A stretch of DNA of 64,000 nt, from NCBI RefSeq assembly GCF_002836515.1, contig NZ_PJBC01000001.1, positions 162,296 through 226,295 of the forward strand, written 5' to 3'. Under the pieces are notes generated by a model. The model was given only the letters and a program-made list of their open reading frames with translations. It searched no databases and had not been told where the DNA came from. A program made the position numbers and the translations under genes. Positions 34,094 to 42,531 of this stretch are shown in pieces (position 1 is the stretch's first letter; every line of letters begins with the position of its first letter). The DNA is from Pseudomonas sp. Choline-02u-1 (GTDB lineage Bacteria; Pseudomonadota; Gammaproteobacteria; Pseudomonadales; Pseudomonadaceae).

Positions 34094-34804
34094 ATGAGCA
34101 CATCGAAAAAAGTAGTTGTCATCACCGGCGCCTCGCAAGGCATCGGCGCAGGTCTGGTCGAAGGCTTTCGCGCCCTTGGCCATCAAGTGGTCGCAACCTC
34201 GCGCTCGATCAAAGAGTCGAGTGACCCGGATGTTCTGACGGTCGCTGGCGACATCGCCGATCCGCAAACCGCCGAGCGAGTGATTCGCGCTGCAGTAGCC
34301 CGGTTTGGTCGTGTCGATACGCTGGTCAACAATGCCGGAATCTTTCTGGCCAAGCCGTTCACCGCTTACAGCCAGGCGGACTATGCCCAAGTCGTGGCGA
34401 CCAACATGAGCGGCTTCTTCTACATATCGCAACTGGCCATCGCCGAGATGGAAAAACACGGCAGCGGCCACGTCGTCAGCGTGACCACCAGCCTGGTTGA
34501 TCATGCAATCGATGGCGTGCCTTCGGTATTGGCGTCGCTGACCAAGGGCGGCATCAACGCCGCGACCAAATCCCTGGCGATCGAGTACGCCAAGCGCGGC
34601 ATTCGGGTCAACGCGGTGTCGCCGGGCATCATCAAGACGCCGATGCACGCCGAGGACACCCATCAGGCCCTGGGCAGCCTGCATCCGGTCGGCCACATGG
34701 GGGAAATCGACGACATCGTGCAAGCGATCCTCTACCTCGACGGCGCAAATTTCGTCACGGGCGAGATCCTGCATGTCGACGGTGGTCAGAGCGCCGGCCA
34801 TTGA
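34094..34804 (+). CDS. SDR family oxidoreductase lacking the catalytic tyrosine
   Basis: A 236-residue short-chain dehydrogenase. The coenzyme motif is VVITGASQGIGAG at residues 8-20, and NNAG follows near residue 80. At the active site, however, the usual Tyr-x-x-x-Lys reads Ala-Ser-Leu-Thr-Lys (SVLASLTKGG), so the Tyr is replaced by Ala while the Lys is kept. The bases ttggcgtcgctgaccaag give this directly. The rest (IRVNAVSPGIIKTPMH, VDGGQSAGH) is normal. It may use another residue, or bind coenzyme without classical catalysis. A LysR gene follows on the same strand. Confidence 0.88.
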   Translation: MSTSKKVVVITGASQGIGAGLVEGFRALGHQVVATSRSIKESSDPDVLTVAGDIADPQTAERVIRAAVARFGRVDTLVNNAGIFLAKPFTAYSQADYAQVVATNMSGFFYISQLAIAEMEKHGSGHVVSVTTSLVDHAIDGVPSVLASLTKGGINAATKSLAIEYAKRGIRVNAVSPGIIKTPMHAEDTHQALGSLHPVGHMGEIDDIVQAILYLDGANFVTGEILHVDGGQSAGH

Positions 34805-34897
34805 GCGAAACCGGCAATGCCGCCGGTGGATACCGGCGGTGTCGCTGGTTGTGGTACACAGAGGATGAACGTCCGTCGAACCTCGGTGCGAGCCACA

Positions 34898-35860
34898 ATG
34901 AAACGCCATTTTGAAGACTTGCAGTTAGGCAGTATCGAACTGTTCTGCCTGGCTGCCGAAGCCGGCAGCTTCACGGCTGCCGCGCAACGGGCCGGGGTCA
35001 CGCCGGCGGCTGTCAGCCGGTCGATTTTGCGTCTGGAACAACGCCTCGGTTCGCGACTGTTCACCCGCACCACGCGCAGCATCCGCCTCACCGACGCCGG
35101 GCGCAGCTTCTTCGAACAATGCAGCCAGGCCTTGACGCAACTGGTCGAAGCGCAGCAGGAAGTCATGGGCGCGCAGACCTCGCCGTCGGGGCGACTGCGC
35201 ATCAGCCTGCCAACCACCTACGGACATCACCGCATCCTGCCGCTGCTGCCGAAGTTTCGTGCGCTGTACCCCGAGGTCACGGTCGACGTGCATTTGGGCA
35301 ATCGCAATATCGACTTCGTCGAAGAGGGCTACGACCTGGCGATACGCGTTCGCGCGCAACCGGACTCGACCCTGATCGCTCGCCTGCTGGAAGATGCCAG
35401 CCTGGTGGTGGTCGCCACCCCCGAATATTTGCAAAGAGCCGGCACGCCACAGACGCTAAAGGATCTCATCGGGCACGAGTGCATCCAGTTCGAATTGCCC
35501 AGCAGTGGTCGGCGGATTTCCTGGCTGTTTCAGGAAAACGGCCGAGACCTGGAAGTGATTTCCGACGGCGGCTATTCCTGCTCCGACGATGTGCTCGGCG
35601 GTGTGACGCTGGCCAAACACGGCGCCGGGCTGTTTCAGACTTATCGATTCATCGTCGAGCAGGAACTCGCCGATGGCCGCCTGATTGAAGTGCTGCAGCC
35701 GTACGCCGGGCGTTCACGGCCGTATACCCTGCTCTACCCGCACGGCCGCTATGTGCCGCAGCGGGTGCGGGCGTTTATGGATTTTCTGCTGGGATTTCGT
35801 GATGAATGGGCTGGCTCTTACAGTGCGTCGTTGCTCACTGCGCCGGATCGTACTCGTTAA
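34898..35860 (+). CDS. LysR-family transcriptional regulator
   Basis: A 320-residue LysR protein. The winged helix-turn-helix is at residues 8-65 (LGSIELFCLAAEAGSFTAAAQRAGVTPAAVSRSILRLEQRLGSRLF), followed by the two-lobed effector domain (GRLRISLPTTYGHHRILPLLPKF). The ATG at 34898 gives the usual short N-terminus; a GTG/ATG-rich upstream extension to 34817 has poorer support. It lies directly after the Tyr-less SDR gene and overlaps the end of the convergent MarR gene by 26 bases. The effector is unknown. Confidence 0.9.
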   Translation: MKRHFEDLQLGSIELFCLAAEAGSFTAAAQRAGVTPAAVSRSILRLEQRLGSRLFTRTTRSIRLTDAGRSFFEQCSQALTQLVEAQQEVMGAQTSPSGRLRISLPTTYGHHRILPLLPKFRALYPEVTVDVHLGNRNIDFVEEGYDLAIRVRAQPDSTLIARLLEDASLVVVATPEYLQRAGTPQTLKDLIGHECIQFELPSSGRRISWLFQENGRDLEVISDGGYSCSDDVLGGVTLAKHGAGLFQTYRFIVEQELADGRLIEVLQPYAGRSRPYTLLYPHGRYVPQRVRAFMDFLLGFRDEWAGSYSASLLTAPDRTR

Positions 35861-36302
35861 CGTTCGGCACCTGCGCATGCAGGCGCCCCAGCAGTTCGAT
35901 CAGCGTATCGACTTCCGCTTCCGACAAGCCGCTGAGCAAACGCCGCTCACGCTCCAATGCCACTTTCAGCACACGTGCATGCAGTGCCTTGCCGCTGGCG
36001 GTGAGGCTGACCGTATTGCGCCGCGCATCCTTCGTGTCGACCTGACTGCGGATATGCCCGGCTTTCTCCAGCGCCTGCAATGAGCGGCTGACCGCGCTCT
36101 TGTCGAGGCCGATGGTTTGCGAAATGCGGTTGGCGGTGATGTCGTTTTCCACCGCCAGCATCGAGAGCATGCGCCACTCGACCACGCCAATACCGAAGTG
36201 CTTGCGATAGCACTGCGAAGCGCCCGCCGAGAGCTTGTTGGAAAGGAAATTCAACAACGCGGGAACATAACGAGACAGGTTCAATTGCGGTTCTGCAGAC
36301 AT
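35835..36302 (-). CDS. MarR-family transcriptional regulator
   Basis: A 155-residue winged-helix protein with the MarR pattern: VVEWRMLSMLAVENDITANRISQTIGLDKSAVSRSLQALEKAGHI and the wing RSQVDTKDARRNTVSLTASGKALHA. It diverges from the VanB-like reductase and Rieske oxygenase genes, so it is the probable local repressor. An imperfect inverted repeat at 36334-36364, just upstream of its start, is the likely operator. Phenolic ligands are common in this family, but the ligand here is unknown. Confidence 0.9.
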   Translation of the reverse strand: MSAEPQLNLSRYVPALLNFLSNKLSAGASQCYRKHFGIGVVEWRMLSMLAVENDITANRISQTIGLDKSAVSRSLQALEKAGHIRSQVDTKDARRNTVSLTASGKALHARVLKVALERERRLLSGLSEAEVDTLIELLGRLHAQVPNVNEYDPAQ

Positions 36303-36333
36303 CGAAGATTTACCCGAAAACGACGAAACGCCA

Positions 36334-36364
36334 GATTATTGGTTGACACCGCAACTAAATAATC
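36334..36364. promoter_or_regulatory. Candidate MarR operator
   Basis: Imperfect inverted repeat GATTATTGGTTG / CAACTAAATAATC around ACACCG, AT-rich within GC-rich DNA, 32 bases upstream of the MarR start. It also contains TTGACA on the plus strand, a possible -35 for the divergent operon, although no good -10 follows. Confidence 0.55.
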
Positions 36365-36592
36365 AGAGGATTTCCCTGCCGAACGTTGCGGGCGATTCTG
36401 GCTGAATGATAGGCCGTCGCTCGCGTCATAAAAATAATTATCAGGTTTTGGTCATGAATCCTTTCATTTGCGCGGGCGTCGATTGGCCAAATTCGGCGAT
36501 CACCTTGCCGCCGCCCGCCCCCGGCTGATCCTTCCCCCCGCTAATCCCACGAGTCTTTTTTCAGCAGCCACTTCAGTGTGGAGGGACAGGTC

Positions 36593-37546
36593 ATGCTCAA
36601 CGTCATCGTCACCGGCAAAACCTGCGAAGCCGAAGGCATCTGCAGTTTTGAATTAAGCGCCGCGGATGGCACCGTGTTGCCGCCGTTTGAAGCGGGCGCG
36701 CACATCGATGTTCATCTGGCCGGCGGCATGGTCCGCCAATATTCCTTGTGCAATGACCCCAGAGAGCGCCAGCGCTATCTGATCAGCGTGCTCAAGGACC
36801 CGCAATCCCGTGGCGGCTCACAGGCCATGCACGAGCAGATCCTCACCGGGCAAATGCTGACGATCAGCGCCCCGCGCAACCTGTTCGCGCTTGAGCCCAC
36901 CGCCTCGCGACATTTGCTGTTTGCCGGCGGCATCGGCATCACCCCGATGCTGGCGATGGCTTATGCCCTGGCTCCGCAAGACGTGCCTTTCGAGCTGCAT
37001 TACTGCTTTCGCTCCAGCGATCGCGCAGCGTTTCTGCCGCTGCTGGCACAAGCCCCGTTCGCTGAGCGGGTCATCCTGCATGACGACAGTGGCACGCAGG
37101 CGCAGAAGCTCGACGCCGCGGCGCTGCTCGCCTTGTCCGACGCAGGCAGTCACCTGTACGTCTGCGGCCCAGGCGGATTCATGAGTCACATCATCGACAC
37201 CGCGCAGCATGCAGGCTGGCCTGCACACAGAGTCCATCGGGAGTTCTTCGCCGCCGCGCCCATCGATCACAGGGCCGATACGGCCTTCGAAGTCGAACTC
37301 GCCCGCAGCGGGCAGATCTTCCAGATCCCGGCCGACCGCAGCGTGTTCGAAGTGCTCGACGAGGCCGGTGTGGCCATCGACTCATCCTGCGAGCAAGGCA
37401 TTTGCGGAAGCTGCATGACCCGCGTGCTCAGCGGCATCCCCGAGCATCGCGACCAGTTCCTCAGCGCCGCCCAACAGGCCGCCAACGATCAATTCACCCC
37501 GTGCTGCTCGCGGGCCAGGACGACGCGCCTGGTGCTCGATCTTTGA
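36593..37546 (+). CDS. PDR/VanB-family oxidoreductase
   Basis: A 317-residue reductase with three domains: flavin-binding (RQYSLCND at residues 48-55), NAD-binding (GGIGITPML at 112-120, CGPGGFM at 191-197) and a C-terminal plant-type ferredoxin with cluster ligands Cys266, Cys271, Cys274 and Cys304. This is the layout of phthalate dioxygenase reductase and the vanillate demethylase reductase VanB. It passes electrons from NADH to the Rieske oxygenase encoded 34 bases downstream. GGAGGGACAGGTC sits before the ATG at 36593. Confidence 0.92.
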   Translation: MLNVIVTGKTCEAEGICSFELSAADGTVLPPFEAGAHIDVHLAGGMVRQYSLCNDPRERQRYLISVLKDPQSRGGSQAMHEQILTGQMLTISAPRNLFALEPTASRHLLFAGGIGITPMLAMAYALAPQDVPFELHYCFRSSDRAAFLPLLAQAPFAERVILHDDSGTQAQKLDAAALLALSDAGSHLYVCGPGGFMSHIIDTAQHAGWPAHRVHREFFAAAPIDHRADTAFEVELARSGQIFQIPADRSVFEVLDEAGVAIDSSCEQGICGSCMTRVLSGIPEHRDQFLSAAQQAANDQFTPCCSRARTTRLVLDL

Positions 37547-37580
37547 ACAACTAAAACAATTGGCTCGACAGGAGAAGCTC

Positions 37581-38651
37581 ATGATCACGTCCACGCCCGA
37601 ATCACTCGCCAGCGAACTTGCAGCCCCTGCTCTGCCCGAGTATGCGCTGAATCAATGGTACGTCGCCGCCCTCGGTTGGGAGCTTGAAGACAAACCGCTG
37701 GGTCGGACCTTGCTGAACCACCCGGTGGTGCTGTTTCGCAAATCCGACGGAACCGTCGCTGCCCTCGAAGACCGTTGCTGTCATCGCGCCCTACCGTTAT
37801 CCAACGGCACGCTTGAAGCCTCCGGCATCCGTTGCGGCTACCACGGCCTGCTGTTCGACGACGCCGGCAGGTGCGTGGAAATACCCGGGCAGGACAAGAT
37901 CCCCAGCAAGGCCAAGGTGCCGGCCTATCATGTGCGCGAACAGGACCAGATCGTCTGGATCTGGTTCGGCAGCGCGGCGCAGCCCGAGCCCGATTGCGAA
38001 CCGCCGCCCTACGCCGTGCACAGCAGCGGCCAATACCTGTTCGACGGCAGCGTCTATCACTACGAGGCGCCGTATCAGCTGATTCACGACAACCTGATGG
38101 ACTTGAGTCACTTGGGCTATGTGCATCTGCGCACCATCGGCGGCAACGCCAGCATCCATATGAACGCGCGGATGACAGTGGAAAGTGAAGGCAACGTGGT
38201 CCGCGTGGTGCGCCATATGCCGGATTCGGTGCCACCGCCGACCTATACCGCCGCCTACCCGTTCAAAGGCACCGTCGACCGTTGGCAGGAAATCGAATTC
38301 CACGTCAGTCATCTGCGCATCTGGACCGGTGCGGTAGATGCCGGCAGCGGCTCGCTGGACGATCCCGAGCGCGGTGGTTTTCATATGCGCGGCTTTCATG
38401 GCGTGACACCGGAAACCGCGACCACCAGTCATTATTTCTGGACCATCGCCACCAATCCGGCGAGCGATCCGCAGGCGATCAAGGACAAAGTCGTCGAGCA
38501 GACCATCCTGACCTTCGATGAGGACAAGCAAGTGATCGAAGCGCAGTACCGCAACCTCTGCCGGTTCGGTGCACGACCGATGATCGACATTCACGTCGAC
38601 GTCGGCGCCAACCGCGCCCGGAGAATCATCGAGCAACTGCGTCAGGCGTGA
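37581..38651 (+). CDS. Rieske oxygenase alpha subunit, VanA-like
   Basis: A 356-residue aromatic ring-hydroxylating or O-demethylating oxygenase. The Rieske cluster ligands are Cys66/His68 (RCCHRALPLSNG) and Cys85/His88 (RCGYHGLLFD). The mononuclear iron site is Asp174, His177 and His182 in NLMDLSHLGYVH. Length and the ALNQWYVAALGWEL start match VanA, toluenesulfonate methyl monooxygenase and related enzymes that act on substituted aromatic acids. With the reductase upstream it forms a two-component system. Substrate is unknown; vanillate is only one option. AGGAGAAGCTC precedes the ATG at 37581. Confidence 0.92.
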   Translation: MITSTPESLASELAAPALPEYALNQWYVAALGWELEDKPLGRTLLNHPVVLFRKSDGTVAALEDRCCHRALPLSNGTLEASGIRCGYHGLLFDDAGRCVEIPGQDKIPSKAKVPAYHVREQDQIVWIWFGSAAQPEPDCEPPPYAVHSSGQYLFDGSVYHYEAPYQLIHDNLMDLSHLGYVHLRTIGGNASIHMNARMTVESEGNVVRVVRHMPDSVPPPTYTAAYPFKGTVDRWQEIEFHVSHLRIWTGAVDAGSGSLDDPERGGFHMRGFHGVTPETATTSHYFWTIATNPASDPQAIKDKVVEQTILTFDEDKQVIEAQYRNLCRFGARPMIDIHVDVGANRARRIIEQLRQA

Positions 38652-38657
38652 GCCCCT

Positions 38658-39572
38658 TCAGCCAGTCTGGCGCAGGCGACTGAGTTCCTTCGACGGCGGG
38701 CAGCCGAACTGGCGGTTGTATTCGCGGCTGAACTGCGAAGCGCTTTCGTAGCCAACGCGGTAACAGGCGCTGGATACGTCCAGCCCTTCATTGATGATCA
38801 GCCGCCGCGCCTCCTGCAGGCGCAGCTGTTTTTGATATTGCAGCGGGCTCATCGCGGTGACGGCTTTGAAGCGATGGTGCAGCGCCGAATTGCTCAGGTT
38901 GGCCACCTGCGCCAGCGCGTCGATGCGCAGCGGTTCGGTAAAATGTCTGTTCAGCCAGTCGATGGCCCGCGTGACCCGGTGCGTCTGCGAATCGCTGACG
39001 GCGATTTCATACAGCAGATGCCCGTGCTTGCCGCGCAGCAGGCGGTAATACAGCTCGCGCAACGCCATCGGCGCGAGCATGCCGATGTCGCGCGGATTAT
39101 CCAGCAGACGCACCAGACGCAGCATGGTGTCGAGCAGAGTCACGTCGATCTTGTCGAGAAACATCCCGCGCCCGGTTTCCTGCGGCACCCCGGTCGGCGG
39201 CGACTCGGCAATCAGTTGCGTCAGTTGCGCCGGGTCGAAATCCAGCCGTACGCAAAAGTAGGGTGCTTCGGGCGAGGCTTCGATCACTCGGCCAGACACC
39301 GGCAATGTCACCGAGACCACAAGATAATTCAGCGGGTCGTAGAGGAAACGTTCGTCACCCAGCCCGACTTCCTTGCGCCCCTGCACGATCAGGCACAGCG
39401 CTGGCCGGTGCACAACGTGAATCAGCTCGGACGGGCCATCGAGACGGATCACGTGCAGCGGCGCAATCGCGGTTTCGTAGGTGCCCGGCGCATCGAAGCG
39501 CTGAGTCAGCAGGCGCACCAGCTCGGCGCGATAGACCGCCGTGTCGTGGAGGATGGAAGCGTCGTTGTCCAT
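38658..39572 (-). CDS. AraC-family regulator with AraC_N domain
   Basis: A 304-residue protein. The N-terminal AraC_N (PF06719-type) sensor covers residues 20-180 (APLHVIRLDGPSELIHVVHRPALCLIVQGRKEV, then YDPLNYLVVSVTLPVSG). The C-terminal double helix-turn-helix covers 200-300 (LRIDALAQVANLSNSALHHRFKAVTAMSPLQY and SSACYRVGYESASQFSREYNRQFG). The ATG at 39572 has GCGAGG upstream; the frame extends to 39638. It is convergent with the Rieske gene and downstream of an SDR gene on its own strand, whose regulator it may be. Confidence 0.9.
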   Translation of the reverse strand: MDNDASILHDTAVYRAELVRLLTQRFDAPGTYETAIAPLHVIRLDGPSELIHVVHRPALCLIVQGRKEVGLGDERFLYDPLNYLVVSVTLPVSGRVIEASPEAPYFCVRLDFDPAQLTQLIAESPPTGVPQETGRGMFLDKIDVTLLDTMLRLVRLLDNPRDIGMLAPMALRELYYRLLRGKHGHLLYEIAVSDSQTHRVTRAIDWLNRHFTEPLRIDALAQVANLSNSALHHRFKAVTAMSPLQYQKQLRLQEARRLIINEGLDVSSACYRVGYESASQFSREYNRQFGCPPSKELSRLRQTG

Positions 39573-39696
39573 GCAAAAGGCCTCGCAAGCAGACGAAAGG
39601 TGGGTCAACTGCGGATGAAGATTAGCCAGTTTCAGCAAAGGGCGGCTAGATCAAAGATGCTGCAGATTTGCCTGATTCTGCGTTAGTCAGAACAGG

Positions 39697-39736
39697 GTAA
39701 ACCTTGGGCGCGTGATCCCGCGCGCCCAGGGTTTAC
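39697..39736. terminator. Long hairpin after SDR gene
   Basis: A 16-bp stem (39697-39712 with 39721-39736) with one G-U pair and an 8-base loop, 10 bases after the SDR stop codon on the minus strand. No T-run follows, so termination would depend on the stem alone; a protein-binding palindrome is possible. Confidence 0.55.
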
Positions 39737-39746
39737 CGCATAACTG

Positions 39747-40511
39747 TCAGCCCGCCGTGACCGTCATGCCGCCATCAGCCATGACCACCGCGCCGACCAT
39801 GAAACTGGCACGGTCGGAGGCGAGAAAGGCCACGATCTCGGCAATTTCCTTCGGCTGCGCCGCACGGCCGATCGGCGCCGCCTCGCCGTGCTGCGCGAGG
39901 AAGCCCGGTCCGTCCTCGACTACATCATTGAGGATATTGGTCACCACATCGCCGACGCCGATGGCGTTGACGCGAATGCCGTGCTCGATGACCTCCAGCG
40001 CCAGCGTGCGGGTCAGTTGTGCCAGCGCGCCTTTCGAGGCGGTGTAGGCGGCAATCGTGGGGAAGGCGAAGTACGAGGCATAGGAAGCGATATTGACGAT
40101 CGCACCGGACTTGTTCGGGATCATTGCCCTGACCGCTTCGCGGCAGTGCAGGAAGGCTGCCGTGGCATTCACCGCCTGGATTTTCTCCCAGTCGTCGCGG
40201 CTCATGTCGATCACCGCTTTGTTGATGATGATTCCGGCGTTGTTGACCAGAATATCGAGGCGGCCGAAGTGCTCAACGGCAAGGCCCACCGCGCGTTCGG
40301 CCGCGCCGTCCTCGGTGATGTCTGCCACCAGCGGCACCAGATCGGGACGGGCCAATTCCTCGACAGCCGGGTTGAGGTCTTCGGCAATCACCTTGGCGCC
40401 GCGGGCATGCAGCATCAACGCAATCGCCTTGCCGATGCCACTGGCTGCCCCCGTGACCAGTGCAACTTTACCGGCAACTTCTTGTGGCAGGGTGTGATTG
40501 AAATCAGTCAT
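39747..40511 (-). CDS. SDR family oxidoreductase
   Basis: A 254-residue classical short-chain dehydrogenase. The NAD(P) motif is VALVTGAASGIGKA at about residues 16-29; NNAG is near residue 92, and the catalytic group is Ser (IVNIASYASYF), Tyr and Lys (AAYTASKGALAQ). The C-terminus ends VMADGGMTVTAG. The ATG at 40511 with GAGGAGTCAAGACC before it was chosen; the frame is open to 40853 across the AraC gene on the other strand. It diverges from an AraC regulator. Substrate unknown. Confidence 0.9.
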   Translation of the reverse strand: MTDFNHTLPQEVAGKVALVTGAASGIGKAIALMLHARGAKVIAEDLNPAVEELARPDLVPLVADITEDGAAERAVGLAVEHFGRLDILVNNAGIIINKAVIDMSRDDWEKIQAVNATAAFLHCREAVRAMIPNKSGAIVNIASYASYFAFPTIAAYTASKGALAQLTRTLALEVIEHGIRVNAIGVGDVVTNILNDVVEDGPGFLAQHGEAAPIGRAAQPKEIAEIVAFLASDRASFMVGAVVMADGGMTVTAG

Positions 40512-40694
40512 GGTCTTGACTCCTCGATAGCGAATCGGTGTTGCACCTGATGGCGCAGTCGTGAACACGGCTTCACTGTCGCGCACTGTCCGCCGCCGGG
40601 CTTTCGGGCGATTGCCGGGACTGTCGGAGTTTTGCGCTGGAGTTTCTCGTTTACCCGCCCTAACCTTCAAAATCATTCGCAGCCGAAGCTTTTG

Positions 40695-41651
40695 ATGGAG
40701 CGTCCTGTGCCCTCTGCCAGCTCTGCTACACCGACAATCAGCCAACCCGCGCGCATCGCCGCCGAAGCCATGCCGAAGCATTTGCCCGGTGTCGCGGAAA
40801 CGGCGCCGCCCCGGCCGCAACTCAAGGATGCCGTGGTGCAGTTGTTCCGCCATCAGACTCTGCTCGAGCCGATTCGCGTGCCCTGCGTGGCCGAACCGCT
40901 GCTGGTCCTGGTTCTGGCCGGCACTGCGCGGGTCGAGGAGCGTTCATTGGGTGGCGATTGGCAGGCGAGCCAGGTCACGGCGGGCGATTTCTTCCTGACC
41001 AACACCCGCGAACCCTACGAAATGCGCTGGCAGACCGAAGGCTGTGAAGTGTTCGAAGTGATGCACCTTTATCTCGGCCTGGGCCTGATCAAAGAAGCGG
41101 CGCGCGAAGCTTTCGGCGAACAGGCCGGAGCGGTGACCTTCGCTGACGTTTCCGGTGCGCGTGATGAACACGTCAGCTTCATCCTTGAGCAACTGCGAGT
41201 CGAACTTACAGAACAACGCCAGCCCAGCGCACTGTTGGTGCACTGCCTGGCTCAGGCTTTAGCGATCCATCTGCTGCGTCACTATCTCGACCCGGACAGC
41301 AACCCGCGTCGCGACAACGCCCTGCCCGCCTACAAACTGCGCCGGGTAATCGAAGCCATGAATGCGAATCTGGCGGAGGATTTCGGCCTCAGTCAACTGG
41401 CCGTCATCGCCGAGCTGAGCGACTACCACTTCAGCCGCACCTTCAAGCGCGCCACCGGTTTATCGCCCTCGCAATACTTCATCCGCCTGCGCATGAGCCG
41501 CGCGCGTCAGTTGTTGCTGGAGACGACGCGCAGCGTGATCGACATTGGCCTGGAAGTCGGCTACTCCAGCCCAAGCCACTTTTCCCAGATTTTTCGCCGC
41601 GAAGTTGGAGTTACGCCGAGCACCTACCGCGATACGCCTCGTGGCGGTTGA
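40695..41651 (+). CDS. AraC-family regulator
   Basis: A 318-residue protein. An N-terminal cupin-like sensor covers residues 40-150 (LLEPIRVPCVAEPLLVLVLAGTARVEE). The C-terminal AraC domain covers 215-312 (LAEDFGLSQLAVIAELSDYHFSRTFKRATGLSPSQYFIRLRMSRAR and GLEVGYSSPSHFSQIFRREVG). It is divergent from one SDR gene and 127 bases upstream of another on the same strand; the latter arrangement suggests that it may activate both. The effector is unknown. Confidence 0.88.
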   Translation: MERPVPSASSATPTISQPARIAAEAMPKHLPGVAETAPPRPQLKDAVVQLFRHQTLLEPIRVPCVAEPLLVLVLAGTARVEERSLGGDWQASQVTAGDFFLTNTREPYEMRWQTEGCEVFEVMHLYLGLGLIKEAAREAFGEQAGAVTFADVSGARDEHVSFILEQLRVELTEQRQPSALLVHCLAQALAIHLLRHYLDPDSNPRRDNALPAYKLRRVIEAMNANLAEDFGLSQLAVIAELSDYHFSRTFKRATGLSPSQYFIRLRMSRARQLLLETTRSVIDIGLEVGYSSPSHFSQIFRREVGVTPSTYRDTPRGG

Positions 41652-41778
41652 AGTTCGGTTGAAAAACGACGCAGCAGAATTGGGCAAATGCCGAGGAGGA
41701 ATCGGTTAATTGCCTATGCGCTGCCGCGCTTAATCTTCTTCCAGGCCCACTCCCGGGCACAGCGAAGAGGACGACATC

Positions 41779-42516
41779 ATGCTGAACATTCAAGACAAAG
41801 TAATCGCGATTACCGGCGCCAGCAGCGGCATCGGCGAAGCCACCGCACGCCTGCTCGCCGAGCGTGGCGCCAAAGTGGTATTGGGCGCACGGCGCACCGA
41901 GCGTCTGGCAGTGATCGCCGATGACATCAACGCCGCCGGTGGCCACGCGCAATTTCGCGCACTGGACGTCACCGATCAGCAGGATGTGCAGCGCTTCGTT
42001 GATTTCGCCGTCGAGCATTACGGCCGCGTCGATGTGCTGGTCAACAACGCCGGGGTCATGCCGTTGTCGCGGCTGGACGCGCTGAAGGTCGATGAGTGGA
42101 ACCGCATGATCGACGTCAACATCCGTGGCGTACTTCACGGCATCGCCGCCAGCCTGCCATTGATGCAGCGCCAGCGCGCCGGGCAGATCATCAACATCGC
42201 TTCGATCGGCGCCTACGCGGTCAGCCCTACTGCGGCGGTGTACTGCGCGACCAAATATGCCGTACGGGCGATTTCCGAAGGCTTGCGTCAGGAAGTGGGC
42301 GGCGATATCCGCGTCACCGTCATCGCACCGGGCGTGACTGAATCGGAACTGGCCGAGAGCATTTCCGACGAAGGCGGCCGCGCCGAGATGAAGTCATTCC
42401 GCAAGATCGCCATCCCCGCCGAAGCCATCGCCCGCGCGATTGCCTACGCCGTCGAACAACCGGCAGAAGTCGACGTCAGCGAACTGATCGTGCGTCCAAC
42501 GGCAAGCCCTTACTGA
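41779..42516 (+). CDS. SDR family oxidoreductase, YdfG-like
   Basis: A 245-residue classical short-chain dehydrogenase. TGASSGIGEATARLLAERGAKVVLGARRTERL gives the coenzyme motif with Arg for NADP; NNAGVMPLS follows, and the catalytic set is Ser in IINIASIGAYA, then Tyr and Lys in AVYCATKYAV. The pattern GVTESELAESI near residue 190 and the length match the NADP-dependent SDRs often found next to AraC regulators. It is followed directly by the large REP array, which starts 16 bases after its stop. Confidence 0.9.
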   Translation: MLNIQDKVIAITGASSGIGEATARLLAERGAKVVLGARRTERLAVIADDINAAGGHAQFRALDVTDQQDVQRFVDFAVEHYGRVDVLVNNAGVMPLSRLDALKVDEWNRMIDVNIRGVLHGIAASLPLMQRQRAGQIINIASIGAYAVSPTAAVYCATKYAVRAISEGLRQEVGGDIRVTVIAPGVTESELAESISDEGGRAEMKSFRKIAIPAEAIARAIAYAVEQPAEVDVSELIVRPTASPY

Positions 42517-42531
42517 GACCAGCAACAAACC

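Noticed and set aside
40512..40853. 114-codon N-terminal extension of the SDR gene
   Set aside because: It overlaps the divergent AraC gene and lies upstream of a good ribosome site at the ATG at 40511.
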